The translations under genes and the position numbers were made by a program. Source: an uncultured Bacilli bacterium (GTDB lineage Bacteria; Bacillota_I; Bacilli_A; RF39; UBA660). Taken from it: a stretch of 17,728 bases of DNA. The stretch lies in the NCBI GenBank assembly GCA_947598425.1, contig CANQFH010000009.1, forward strand, positions 1 through 17,728, in the 5' to 3' direction. Shown one piece after another: positions 1 to 7,209 of this stretch; position 1 is the stretch's first letter; every line of letters begins with the position of its first letter. The notes below the pieces were generated by a model. That model saw nothing but the letters and a program-made list of their open reading frames with translations, had not been told where the DNA came from and ran no database searches.

Positions 1-2
1 AT

Positions 3-1805
3 GCTGCGACTGGAGTAGTGTATCCCATTACTATTATAGCTGTTGCTTTTGCTTGGTGTTTTGGTGATGGTGCTGCCGCTTATCTATCTTTATGTCAAGG
101 AAGAAAAGATACTAAGAATGCCCATATTGCTATTGGTAATAGTATCTTTATGACATTTATTATTAGTATTATCTTTTTAATATTAGGTTTTATTTTTAAA
201 GATCAATTATTATATTTATTTGGAGCTAGTTCTAAAAGTATTAATTTAGCTCGGGATTATTACGTAATTATTTTAACATTTATTCCTATTTACATGTTAG
301 GAAATAGTATGAATGCTATCATTAGAGCTGATGGTTCTCCAGCATTTTCGATGCTTGCCACTGCAGTTGGTGCTATCACTAATATTATTTTAGATCCTAT
401 CTTTATTTTCGGATTTAGCTGGGGTATTAAAGGAGCAGCATACGCTACTATAATTGGACAAATTGCGACATTAATATTGTCTATCATTTATTACACTAGA
501 ACTAAAACCTTTAAATTAAATTTAAATAGTTTTAAAATGAACTTTAAAATATTTAAAAATGTAATTATTTTAGGAATATCAACATTTATTACTCAAATGA
601 GTATTGTCATTATATCTTTAGTATGTAATATTATGTTAGCTAAATATGGTAAATTGAGTAAATATGGAGCTGATATCCCTATAGCAGTTATTGGAATTAC
701 AATGAAAGTATTTTCTATTGTTATCAATATTATTGTAGGTATTATTTTAGGGGCTCAACCAATCTTAGGCTATAATTATGGTGCTAAAAAAGTTGATAGA
801 GTTAAAGAGACATTTAAAAAAGTTGCTATTAGTTCATTATTAGTAGGTATAGTTTCTACTATCATTTTTGAATTAAGTCCCCGTTTAATTATTAGTATAT
901 TTGGCTCTAATGAAGAATTATATATGGAATTTGCCACCTTAACATTTAGATTATTTCTAATGTTAGTAACATTTACTTGTTTAATTAAAATGACTTCTAT
1001 ATTCTTTCAAGCAGTTGGTGATGCTTTACAATCTGCAGTAGTATCTCTTGCCCGTGACATCTTATTTTTTATTCCTTTAGTTATTATTTTACCTAAATAT
1101 TGGGGTATCAAAGGCATCTTAATTGCAGCTCCAATCGCGGATGGTTTAGGAATAATAGTAACCATTATTCTTGTAATTATTTTCTTTAAAAAATTATCAA
1201 AAGAAAATAACTATAGTAATGCTAATATAGAAGAATCTCAAGAAGGAGTAATTATTACTATTTCGAGAACTCATGGTAGCCAAGGAAAAGCTATTGGTAA
1301 GTTAGTTTCAGAAAGATTAAATATACCTTATTACTATAAAGAACTAACTGCAATTGCTGCTAAAGAAAGTGGTTTAGATCAAGAATTTATTTCTAATATT
1401 AATAGAGATAAAGATATCTTACATGAATTATATTTAACTACTTCTCCCGTTAAATATGCTATTTTAGCTCAAGAAAAAGTTATTAAGTTAATTGCATCTA
1501 AAGGTTCTTGTGTTATTGTAGGCAGAGCTGCTGATTATGTATTAAGAAATAATAAAAATATAGTTAGAATATTTATTTCAGCTCCTATGGATTATCGTAT
1601 TCAAAATATTATGCAAATGTATAAAGATAATAAAAATACTGCTAAAAAGCATATTGAATCTTCTGATAAAAATCGAAAAAGTTATTATGAAATGATATCA
1701 GGTAAATCTTGGGGTGATGCTAATAATTATGATTTGTGTATAAATTCTAGTATAGGTAAAGAAAAAGTTGCTGATTTAATCTGTGAATATATCAAAAGAA
1801 AATAG
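3..1805 (+). CDS. MATE family efflux transporter fused to a C-terminal cytidylate-kinase-like domain (5' partial)
   Basis: The gene enters from the left edge: the frame is open from base 3 (reading Ala-Ala-Thr-Gly-Val before the GTG at 18), and the first transmembrane segment expected of MATE proteins is missing, so the true start lies outside the window. Counting from the GTG at 18, residues 1 to about 395 are strongly hydrophobic, with repeated helices and a GDGAAAYLSL stretch typical of MATE (multi antimicrobial extrusion) Na+/H+ antiporters that export cationic drugs or metabolites. Residues about 409-595 are soluble and resemble the cytidylate-kinase-like family (Pfam Cytidylate_kin2): a phosphate-loop-like stretch ISRTHGSQGKAIGK, then YYYKEL, then VIVGRAADYVLR and a C-terminal helix. 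In family members the loop is usually GSGG-like; here it is GSQGK. Whether the domain binds nucleotide or only regulates transport is unknown. The stop is TAG, and the next gene follows about 50 bases later. Confidence 0.85.
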   Translation, partial: AATGVVYPITIIAVAFAWCFGDGAAAYLSLCQGRKDTKNAHIAIGNSIFMTFIISIIFLILGFIFKDQLLYLFGASSKSINLARDYYVIILTFIPIYMLGNSMNAIIRADGSPAFSMLATAVGAITNIILDPIFIFGFSWGIKGAAYATIIGQIATLILSIIYYTRTKTFKLNLNSFKMNFKIFKNVIILGISTFITQMSIVIISLVCNIMLAKYGKLSKYGADIPIAVIGITMKVFSIVINIIVGIILGAQPILGYNYGAKKVDRVKETFKKVAISSLLVGIVSTIIFELSPRLIISIFGSNEELYMEFATLTFRLFLMLVTFTCLIKMTSIFFQAVGDALQSAVVSLARDILFFIPLVIILPKYWGIKGILIAAPIADGLGIIVTIILVIIFFKKLSKENNYSNANIEESQEGVIITISRTHGSQGKAIGKLVSERLNIPYYYKELTAIAAKESGLDQEFISNINRDKDILHELYLTTSPVKYAILAQEKVIKLIASKGSCVIVGRAADYVLRNNKNIVRIFISAPMDYRIQNIMQMYKDNKNTAKKHIESSDKNRKSYYEMISGKSWGDANNYDLCINSSIGKEKVADLICEYIKRK

Positions 1806-1825
1806 TACTATATATAGTTTATACG

Positions 1826-1834
1826 TGTTATAAT
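1826..1834 (+). promoter_or_regulatory. extended -10 promoter for the flavin reductase gene
   Basis: TGTTATAAT is a perfect extended -10 element (TGn plus TATAAT). No good -35 box lies 17 bases upstream, as is common for extended -10 promoters. Transcription would start near 1841, directly at the Shine-Dalgarno GGAG, so the leader would be very short. Confidence 0.45.
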
Positions 1835-1853
1835 TATTATGGAGATGATTATA

Positions 1854-2417
1854 ATGAAAAAAAATATAAAAACTACTGAAGCTATATTTCCAATGCCAGT
1901 ATTGATGATTGCTACATATAATGAAGATGGTACTGTAGATGTTATGAATGCTGCTTGGGGCATGATGTTAGATCGTGATGTTATTGCTTTAAATTTAACT
2001 GAAAGCCATAAAACGGTTCAAAATATTAAGAATAATAAAGCTTTTACAGTTAGTATTGCTGATGCTAAACATGTTAAGGAAGCTGATTATTTTGGTATAG
2101 CTTCCGCTAATAAAGATAAGGATAAATTTGCAAAAAGTGGTTTAACTTATGAAAAATCCCCATTAGTTAATGCTCCTATAATTAATGAGTTTCCAATATG
2201 TATGGAATGTGAATTTATTGAGTATCAAAGTAATGATTATGGCTGTGGTGTTGTTGGCAAGATAGTTAATGTTTCCGCCAATGAAGAAGTAATAACTAAT
2301 GATAATGTTGATATTACTAAATTAAACGCTATTGCTTTTGATCCATATACTCATGGTTATTATAAAGTTACTGAGAAAGTCGGTAATGCTTTTAAAGATG
2401 GTATGGAAATAAAATAA
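1854..2417 (+). CDS. flavin reductase-like FMN-binding split-barrel protein
   Basis: This is a 187-residue protein of the flavin reductase-like family (FMN-binding split barrel). Such proteins bind FMN and shuttle electrons from NAD(P)H or a partner such as rubredoxin to flavin or another acceptor in the cytosol. Family hallmarks are the N-terminal FPMPVLMIATYNEDGTVDV strand pair, the NAAWGMM segment, ALNLTESHKTVQNI, and a central DYFGIASANKDKDKF segment resembling the family's flavin-contacting region. I chose the ATG at 1854 rather than the in-frame ATG at 1839, because GGAG at 1841-1844 sits 9 bases before 1854 and would lie inside the longer reading frame. It has its own extended -10 promoter. 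No clear terminator follows. The physiological electron donor cannot be read from the sequence. Confidence 0.85.
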   Translation: MKKNIKTTEAIFPMPVLMIATYNEDGTVDVMNAAWGMMLDRDVIALNLTESHKTVQNIKNNKAFTVSIADAKHVKEADYFGIASANKDKDKFAKSGLTYEKSPLVNAPIINEFPICMECEFIEYQSNDYGCGVVGKIVNVSANEEVITNDNVDITKLNAIAFDPYTHGYYKVTEKVGNAFKDGMEIK

Positions 2418-2454
2418 TAAAAGACATTATTTTACAACTTAGTAATTATTATAG

Positions 2455-2482
2455 TTGCAATAATTTAAGATTATTGTATAAT
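2455..2482 (+). promoter_or_regulatory. promoter with internal dyad, for the double-CxxC gene
   Basis: TTGCAA (2455-2460), a 16-base spacer and TATAAT (2477-2482) form a good vegetative-type promoter. An inverted repeat, TGCAATAAT (2456-2464) and ATTATTGTA (2470-2478), 9 bp with one G-T mismatch, lies between and partly inside the two boxes. This is the geometry of a repressor operator. The start site would be near 2489. Confidence 0.6.
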
Positions 2483-2517
2483 GATTAATGTGATTATTAC
2501 CATCAAGGAGGAAGATA

Positions 2518-2721
2518 GTGCGAAGATGTAATCGATGCCATATTAATGCAATTGGAAATATTGATACTTTTAAAGAAAATAAAGCATACAATATTAAAAT
2601 TACAAATCATGGTATTATTAAAAATGATTATAGAGCTAGTTGTTATTTATGTTCTTATGGTGGTTTTAATAATTTAGAATATATTCATAAAAGAAAAAGA
2701 AAGTATTCTTTTCATGAATAA
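2518..2721 (+). CDS. small double-CxxC (zinc-ribbon-like) protein, unknown function
   Basis: This is a 67-residue protein of no family I recognise. It has two CxxC pairs, Cys4-Cys7 (CNRC) and Cys42-Cys45 (CYLC), separated by about 34 residues, which is the spacing of a small zinc ribbon or other metal knuckle. The C-terminus is basic (KRKRK at 58-62), which would suit nucleic acid or ribosome binding. There is no signal peptide or membrane segment. It starts with GTG, supported by a strong Shine-Dalgarno AAGGAGG (2505-2511) six bases upstream. The gene stands alone, with a promoter at 2455-2482 and a terminator at 2742-2784. That dedicated unit, together with the strong ribosome binding site, argues that it is a real expressed gene. 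Metal binding is inferred only from the cysteines. Confidence 0.7.
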   Translation: MRRCNRCHINAIGNIDTFKENKAYNIKITNHGIIKNDYRASCYLCSYGGFNNLEYIHKRKRKYSFHE

Positions 2722-2741
2722 TATCTATTAATTAATAATTT

Positions 2742-2784
2742 GATATTTATTCTTAGTAATAGAATAGTATCTTTTTTTTATTTT
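2742..2784 (+). terminator. rho-independent terminator
   Basis: The arms GATATTTATTCT (2742-2753) and AGAATAGTATC (2761-2771) form a stem with a small internal bulge and a 7-base loop. Eight T follow (2772-2779), then A and four more T. It closes the double-CxxC unit. Confidence 0.8.
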
Positions 2785-2795
2785 AAAATGTTACC

Positions 2796-2824
2796 TTGAT
2801 AACTTAATATTTACATAGTATAAT
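2796..2824 (+). promoter_or_regulatory. strong promoter for the CmpB-like gene pair
   Basis: TTGATA (2796-2801), a 17-base spacer and a perfect TATAAT (2819-2824) form a near-consensus vegetative promoter. The start site is expected near 2831, just before the ribosome binding site AGAGG (2836-2840). Confidence 0.75.
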
Positions 2825-2843
2825 AAGGGTATCAAAGAGGAAA

Positions 2844-3518
2844 GTGTTGATATTGAAGGATAGTAAAAGAGATATATTTAATAAAATAGTATTACTTTTT
2901 GCTATTGGTAGCATTTTTGGTGCTTATTATGAAGAAATAATGCATTTTATTAAATATTTATGGTTAGAAGGTAATATTGTTTTAGTTTCCAGAAGTGGTT
3001 TAGTTTATGGACCATTTAGTCCTGTTTATGGCATAGCGGTAGTATTACTATATTTATTTTTCTGTTTTAAAGAAAGAAAATGGTATACCAATTATTTTTT
3101 AGGTTGTTTTATTTGTGGATCTTGTGAATATTTAGCAAGTTTTATTCAAGAAAAAGTATTTGGTAGCATTAGCTGGGATTATTCTAATTTATTTTTAAAT
3201 ATTAATGGTCGAACTACAGTACCAATAATTATTGCTTGGGGCTTTTTAACTTTATTATTTGTGTATGTTATTTATCCTTTTTTAAATAAACTATATCATA
3301 AAATATCTCCTAAAGTTGTCAATATTTTTGCTATTATAGTTTGTTCCTTCTTATTATTTGATGTTACAGTCTCAGCTTTAGCGGTGCATCGTCAAAGAGA
3401 AAGACACAACAATATTGCTCCGACAAACTTTGTTGATAGATTTTGTGACAAACATTATCCTGATGAATTATTAAATAAAATATATGAAAATTTAATTGAA
3501 ATCGACTATAATAAATAG
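2844..3518 (+). CDS. CmpB-family (DUF1113, 'putative ABC transporter permease') membrane protein
   Basis: This is a 224-residue polytopic membrane protein of the ABC_trans_CmpB family, named as an ABC permease but of unproven function. Typical features are the first helix ending in GAYYEEIMHFI, the LVYGPFSPVYG loop, a CEYLASFIQEKVFGSISWDYS segment and the NINGRTTVPIIIAWG motif that begins the next helix. About five membrane helices can be placed at roughly residues 13-32, 54-74, 82-103, 127-150 and 158-178, followed by a charged C-terminal tail. The start is one of three adjacent non-ATG codons: GTG 2844, TTG 2847 or TTG 2853. TTG 2847 has the best spacing (6 bases) to AGAGG, so the start is uncertain by one to three residues. 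It is followed after 14 bases by the next gene, with which it is probably co-transcribed. Confidence 0.85.
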   Translation: MLILKDSKRDIFNKIVLLFAIGSIFGAYYEEIMHFIKYLWLEGNIVLVSRSGLVYGPFSPVYGIAVVLLYLFFCFKERKWYTNYFLGCFICGSCEYLASFIQEKVFGSISWDYSNLFLNINGRTTVPIIIAWGFLTLLFVYVIYPFLNKLYHKISPKVVNIFAIIVCSFLLFDVTVSALAVHRQRERHNNIAPTNFVDRFCDKHYPDELLNKIYENLIEIDYNK

Positions 3519-3532
3519 AAAGAGGTTTATTT

Positions 3533-4084
3533 ATGGAAAATAAAAATGAAAAAGTTGGTATTATTTTAATTATTGTTGGTATTGTAATAATATTTATTGG
3601 GGAATTTTTTATTGTCGGAAGTATTGTATATCGGAAATTCCAACAAGAAGTTAATGAATGTAATGATTATGAATATGAGTATTCAGAAGAAAGTATTGTC
3701 TATGATTATAATTGTAGTTTTACTAGAACTTATCGTGTTGTTAATTTATTCAAAGATTATATCTCTGAAGTTCCTGAATCTTCTTATATTGCTATAGATA
3801 GCTATCAAAATCATTATTTAGAATTATTAAGATTACCAAGTAGTCAAAAAGAAGGTTTAGAAGAAGATAAATATTATGAATTTACATTTAGTATTAAAGG
3901 TAAAACTGATTATGAATTAGAAGATATGGAAGATATGTTTGATTATATCGATGAAGATAATCGTTTCTTTAATGTTTCATTAAGCATTGCTGCTACTGAT
4001 AAAGAAGGAATGGCTCAAATAAATGAACCGATATGTAGATATCATCGTATTTATAGAAACAATACTGAAAATACAATAATGTAA
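3533..4084 (+). CDS. single-pass membrane protein with acidic extracytoplasmic domain, unknown
   Basis: I do not recognise a family for this 183-residue protein. After a short charged N-terminus (MENKNEKVG) there is one long hydrophobic segment at about residues 8-30, followed by YRKF. The remaining ~150 residues are soluble, rich in Asp, Glu and Tyr, with an early YEYEYSEES stretch and a later EDMEDMFDYIDED stretch. Two cysteines flank the first acidic block and could form a disulfide if this part is outside. The likely topology is a membrane anchor with an outside domain; the hydrophobic segment lacks an obvious signal peptidase site. The start ATG has AGAGG (3521-3525) seven bases upstream. 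It follows the CmpB-like gene by 14 bases, so the two probably share a transcript, but no shared function can be inferred. Confidence 0.75.
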   Translation: MENKNEKVGIILIIVGIVIIFIGEFFIVGSIVYRKFQQEVNECNDYEYEYSEESIVYDYNCSFTRTYRVVNLFKDYISEVPESSYIAIDSYQNHYLELLRLPSSQKEGLEEDKYYEFTFSIKGKTDYELEDMEDMFDYIDEDNRFFNVSLSIAATDKEGMAQINEPICRYHRIYRNNTENTIM

Positions 4085-4113
4085 TTGCATATATAATTAA
4101 TTATTGTTAAAAT
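4085..4113 (+). promoter_or_regulatory. promoter for the kinase-like gene and gmk
   Basis: TTGCAT (4085-4090), a 17-base spacer and TAAAAT (4108-4113) form a promoter. The -10 is preceded by TGT, making an extended -10 (TGTTAAAAT). It begins one base after the upstream stop codon. An AT-only 8-bp inverted repeat also spans this stretch but is not distinctive in such AT-rich DNA. Confidence 0.5.
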
Positions 4114-4144
4114 AATTATTTGTAAAAAAAGGAATGATTATTTT

Positions 4145-4942
4145 ATGGAGAAAATTAATTATAAAGATATTGATTATAATAAGTTAGAAAAAAGTGAAAA
4201 TCAAGGTACGCAAAGTTTAGTTTTAATTGATAATGATAAATGTATTAAATTATTTAAGTTTTTATATGATTATCAAAAGAGAGATATGTATCGTAAATTT
4301 ATATATTTAGATGGCATGCATATTGATGGGATTATAATGCCTGAAGAATTAATAGTAAATGGAGAATTACTTGAAGGTTTTACAATGCCATATTTTAAAA
4401 ATTCGGAAACTATATTTAAACGTTTTAGTTCTAATAGATTATTAGATACTAAAGAATTTTTTGATGTTGTTTTAAAATGTTGTGATATTATTAAAAAAGC
4501 CCATCAAGAGGGAATTATTTTTCAAGATTTATCTTTTTCTAATATATTAATAGATAAAGATAATAAGGTTATGTTTAATGATATTGATAGTTGTACATAT
4601 CAAGGTATTAGTTCTCATTACATATCTAATATTTTAAACCATTATTTAGATTATGCTGGTTATGAAGATATTAATTTTACTAAAGAAACTGATTTATTAT
4701 CTTTCTTTTTATCTTTTTATCATTTATTATATTATAAAGAAATCCAAGATTTATCTAAAAAAGAATATTATCAATTATTTAATAAATTAGAAACTATTCG
4801 TAATGGTCATAATGTATTTAGTAGAGTTAAACGTACTGCTGGAGTTCGAATCCCTTATTTAGATGAATTAATAAGTTTAGAAGATGATTATGTTATCGAT
4901 AGAATGACTCAAAAAAATTATCGTAAAAGAATTAAAAAATAA
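4145..4942 (+). CDS. divergent protein-kinase-fold protein
   Basis: This 265-residue cytosolic protein has the outline of the protein kinase or kinase-like (phosphotransferase) fold. The CIKLFK strand offers Lys35 as the ATP-binding lysine. FQDLSFSNIL gives the catalytic-loop Asp128 and, five residues on, Asn133, matching HRDxxxxN-type loops. MFNDID gives Asp146 as the metal-binding DFG-type aspartate. A clear glycine-rich loop is not obvious; NQGTQS near residue 19 takes its place. The C-terminal half is helical and basic at the end (KNYRKRIKK). All key catalytic residues seem present, so activity is plausible, but the substrate (protein or small molecule) cannot be told. ATG 4145 is preceded by AAGGA (4129-4133) at a slightly long 11 bases. 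gmk follows after 46 bases, probably on the same transcript. Confidence 0.7.
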   Translation: MEKINYKDIDYNKLEKSENQGTQSLVLIDNDKCIKLFKFLYDYQKRDMYRKFIYLDGMHIDGIIMPEELIVNGELLEGFTMPYFKNSETIFKRFSSNRLLDTKEFFDVVLKCCDIIKKAHQEGIIFQDLSFSNILIDKDNKVMFNDIDSCTYQGISSHYISNILNHYLDYAGYEDINFTKETDLLSFFLSFYHLLYYKEIQDLSKKEYYQLFNKLETIRNGHNVFSRVKRTAGVRIPYLDELISLEDDYVIDRMTQKNYRKRIKK

Positions 4943-4988
4943 TTTTATTTAATATTTATTTATATTATAATTAATAAAAGGAGATAGT

Positions 4989-5648
4989 ATGATATTAAAA
5001 GAAAATAGTAAAGGTACTTTAATAGTAATCTCAGCACCTTCTGGAGCTGGAAAGGGCACAATAATTAATAAATTATTAGAAAGAGATAATAAAACTAGAT
5101 GGTTATCGATATCAACAACTTCTAGAGAAATAAGAAGTAATGACATCCCAGGAGTTACTTATAATTTTGTGAGTGAAGAAGAATTTATTAATAAGATAAA
5201 AGAAGGTTATTTTTTAGAATATACTAATTATGCTGGTAATTATTATGGGACACCTAAGGGTGCTATTGAAGAAAAATTAAACCAAGGTATTGATGTCATC
5301 TTAGAGATTGAAATTGAAGGAGCTTCTAATATAAAAAAATTAGTTCCGGAAGCAATATTTATTTTTATTATGCCACCTTCACTAAAAGAATTAGTTAGAA
5401 GATTAAAATTAAGAGGAACTGATAGTGATGCTAAAATTATTGAAAGATTTAAAAAAGCTTATCAAGAAATAAATGAGGTATCTAAATATAATTATGTAGT
5501 TGTTAATGATATTTTAGATGATGCAGTAGCTAAAGTCGAAGCTATTCTTAAATCAGAAAAATGTCGTGTAGATCGTATTGAAGATGTTTATTTAGATACT
5601 AAAGAAGAAGAAATTCATGAATTATTATGTAGTGAAGAATTTAAATAA
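4989..5648 (+). CDS. gmk: guanylate kinase
   Basis: This 219-residue enzyme phosphorylates GMP to GDP with ATP, an essential cytosolic step in GTP and dGTP synthesis and in recycling of cyclic di-GMP or ppGpp products. The P-loop APSGAGKGT lies at residues 16-24. The GMP-binding region follows with STTSREIR and GVTYNFVSEEEF, then YAGNYYGTP and ILEIEIEGA. The lid contains RRLKLRGTDSD. Length is slightly over the usual ~205 because of a C-terminal extension after about residue 195. ATG 4989 has AAGGAG (4978-4983) five bases upstream. A TATAAT at 4966-4971 could give a second start, but its -35 is poor. The stop codon ends at 5648, the base before the end of the convergent gene, and no terminator is visible between them. 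Confidence 0.95.
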   Translation: MILKENSKGTLIVISAPSGAGKGTIINKLLERDNKTRWLSISTTSREIRSNDIPGVTYNFVSEEEFINKIKEGYFLEYTNYAGNYYGTPKGAIEEKLNQGIDVILEIEIEGASNIKKLVPEAIFIFIMPPSLKELVRRLKLRGTDSDAKIIERFKKAYQEINEVSKYNYVVVNDILDDAVAKVEAILKSEKCRVDRIEDVYLDTKEEEIHELLCSEEFK

Positions 5649-7106
5649 TTATTCATCTTTATAAGTAATATCATAATTACTTGGACCTTTAATACATTTA
5701 CCTTCTAAGTTAAAACGTGAAGCATGACATGGACAATCCCATGTTTTTTCAACTTCATTAAATATTAGGCTACACCCCATATGAGGACATTTATTAATTA
5801 CTTTATAAACTTTATTTTTATCTTGATATTCTCCAATTAAAGTACCATTAATATTTTTAAAACTAACTTTATTAGAATACCATTTTTTATTTTTATTAAT
5901 TTTACTTTTCATATAACCTAGTATATTATAATTTAAATTCATTAATATTTCTTTATAATTAATAACACTATTAACTCTTAAAGGATTACATAAACTTTGA
6001 TATTTATTCTTTTTATTTAATATCATATTACTTAATATTAAACCAGCTAAAGTTCCATTAGTCATTCCCCAAGTATTATAACCAGTACCAATTAGTAGAT
6101 TATAATTATCTTTTTGGATACATCCTATATAAGGTATTTTATCTACAGTTAATAAATCATCATTTTTCCATACATATATTGGTCTTAATCCCATTTCTTT
6201 AGCCATATTAATGGAATTTTGATAATTATTTTTTTCATTTAAATTACTAGATAAATTGGATTTATTATTAGCATATATAGCATATTCATTATCATTTTTA
6301 TAATATCTTAAAGATTCCTTATTACTAAGATAATTTTTATTAATAAATTGATGGTAACTAGCAGTTATATAAGATTTTTCAATTCTTGTTTTTAAAGGCA
6401 TAAAATATGGAAATAAAAAGAAAGGATAATGACATGCTAAAACTATTTTTTTAGTTTTAATAATATTATTTACCGTATAACAAAGATAATTATCATTTAA
6501 TTTAGATATTTTAATTATTTTAGTATTTTCATATATTTCTTTATTGTTATTAATACAAATATTTTTTAATGCTTGTAAGTATTTTAAGGGATTAAATTCA
6601 TAAGTATCAGATACACTAATGGCATATTTACTAGGTAAAAAGATATTTTCATGTTCTTTTACATTAGCACCAAAACTAGTTAATAATTCTTTTTCTACTT
6701 TTAAATTATTAATACTAAATTCGTTATTAGTATATATAAATGATTCTACTTTTTCTAAACTACAAGCAATCTTTTCTTTTTTAATAATATTTACTATTTT
6801 GTTAATCGTGTCTTTTTGACTTTCATAATATCTTTTAGCAACATCTTTATTATATTTCTTACTAATATTACTATAGTTCAAATCTTGTAAGTAAGTTATT
6901 TTAGCAGTTGATCTACTAGTTATACCATTACCAATTATATTACTATCAACTAAAGCTATTTTTAAATTAGTATCTTTTAAATTATATAATGTTGATAATC
7001 CAGTAATTCCACCACCAATAATAAGAACATCTACCTCGATATTTTTATTTAATTTTTTAATCTTATCATTTCTTTTATCTTTTGTCCAAATGCTAAAATA
7101 TTTCAA
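5649..7106 (-). CDS. FAD-dependent oxidoreductase with C-terminal Rieske [2Fe-2S] domain
   Basis: This 485-residue flavoprotein has a glycine-oxidase/DadA-like (DAO) N-terminal domain and a Rieske iron-sulfur domain at the end. VDVLIIGGGITG (residues 25-36) is the FAD-binding GxGxxG, followed by DSN and the ITSRSTAKIT segment typical of this group. A second flavin-contacting region, LLIGTGYNTWGMTNGTLAG, lies before the linker. In the Rieske domain Cys440 and His442 (CPHMGC) plus Cys458 and His461 (CPCH) would ligate the cluster, with Cys445 and Cys460 as the disulfide pair, so the site is complete. The substrate is unknown. The start is TTG at 7106-7104 with GGTGAT just upstream. The gene is divergent from thioredoxin across 103 bases, which suggests shared redox control, and it abuts gmk tail to tail. 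Confidence 0.9.
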   Translation of the reverse strand: MKYFSIWTKDKRNDKIKKLNKNIEVDVLIIGGGITGLSTLYNLKDTNLKIALVDSNIIGNGITSRSTAKITYLQDLNYSNISKKYNKDVAKRYYESQKDTINKIVNIIKKEKIACSLEKVESFIYTNNEFSINNLKVEKELLTSFGANVKEHENIFLPSKYAISVSDTYEFNPLKYLQALKNICINNNKEIYENTKIIKISKLNDNYLCYTVNNIIKTKKIVLACHYPFFLFPYFMPLKTRIEKSYITASYHQFINKNYLSNKESLRYYKNDNEYAIYANNKSNLSSNLNEKNNYQNSINMAKEMGLRPIYVWKNDDLLTVDKIPYIGCIQKDNYNLLIGTGYNTWGMTNGTLAGLILSNMILNKKNKYQSLCNPLRVNSVINYKEILMNLNYNILGYMKSKINKNKKWYSNKVSFKNINGTLIGEYQDKNKVYKVINKCPHMGCSLIFNEVEKTWDCPCHASRFNLEGKCIKGPSNYDITYKDE

Positions 7107-7134
7107 TTATATCACCATAATTAGTATGGATTAA

Positions 7135-7164
7135 AATATAATGTTTATGAATTCATATTGCTAA
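7135..7164 (-). promoter_or_regulatory. candidate promoter for the FAD/Rieske gene
   Basis: Read on the minus strand, TTAGCA (7164-7159), an 18-base spacer and TATATT (7140-7135) form a plausible promoter, with a start near 7128. Its -35 box overlaps the -35 box of the divergent thioredoxin promoter. Confidence 0.4.
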
Positions 7165-7186
7165 ATTATCCGAATAATATTAAAAT
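7158..7186 (+). promoter_or_regulatory. promoter for thioredoxin gene
   Basis: TTGCTA (7158-7163), a 17-base spacer and TAAAAT (7181-7186) form the promoter. The start is expected near 7193, just before the ribosome binding site AAGGA (7199-7203). Confidence 0.6.
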
Positions 7187-7209
7187 GAATTTAGAAAGAA
7201 GGAATTATA

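Noticed and set aside
1839..1853. Earlier in-frame ATG for the flavin reductase
   Set aside because: The Shine-Dalgarno GGAG lies inside this extension and fits the ATG at 1854; the extra five residues match nothing in the family.
3597..3797. Second plus-strand frame inside the acidic membrane protein gene
   Set aside because: It is a frame-shifted shadow of low-complexity hydrophobic residues lying wholly inside a better-supported gene.
4949..5146. Minus-strand open frame across the start of gmk
   Set aside because: It is antisense to the well-conserved P-loop region of gmk, has no ribosome binding site and encodes no recognisable protein.
5617..5656. ATGAAT...ATTCAT repeat at the gmk end as a bidirectional terminator
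   Set aside because: The stem is short with a long loop and no T tract on either strand; such repeats are expected by chance in this AT-rich DNA.
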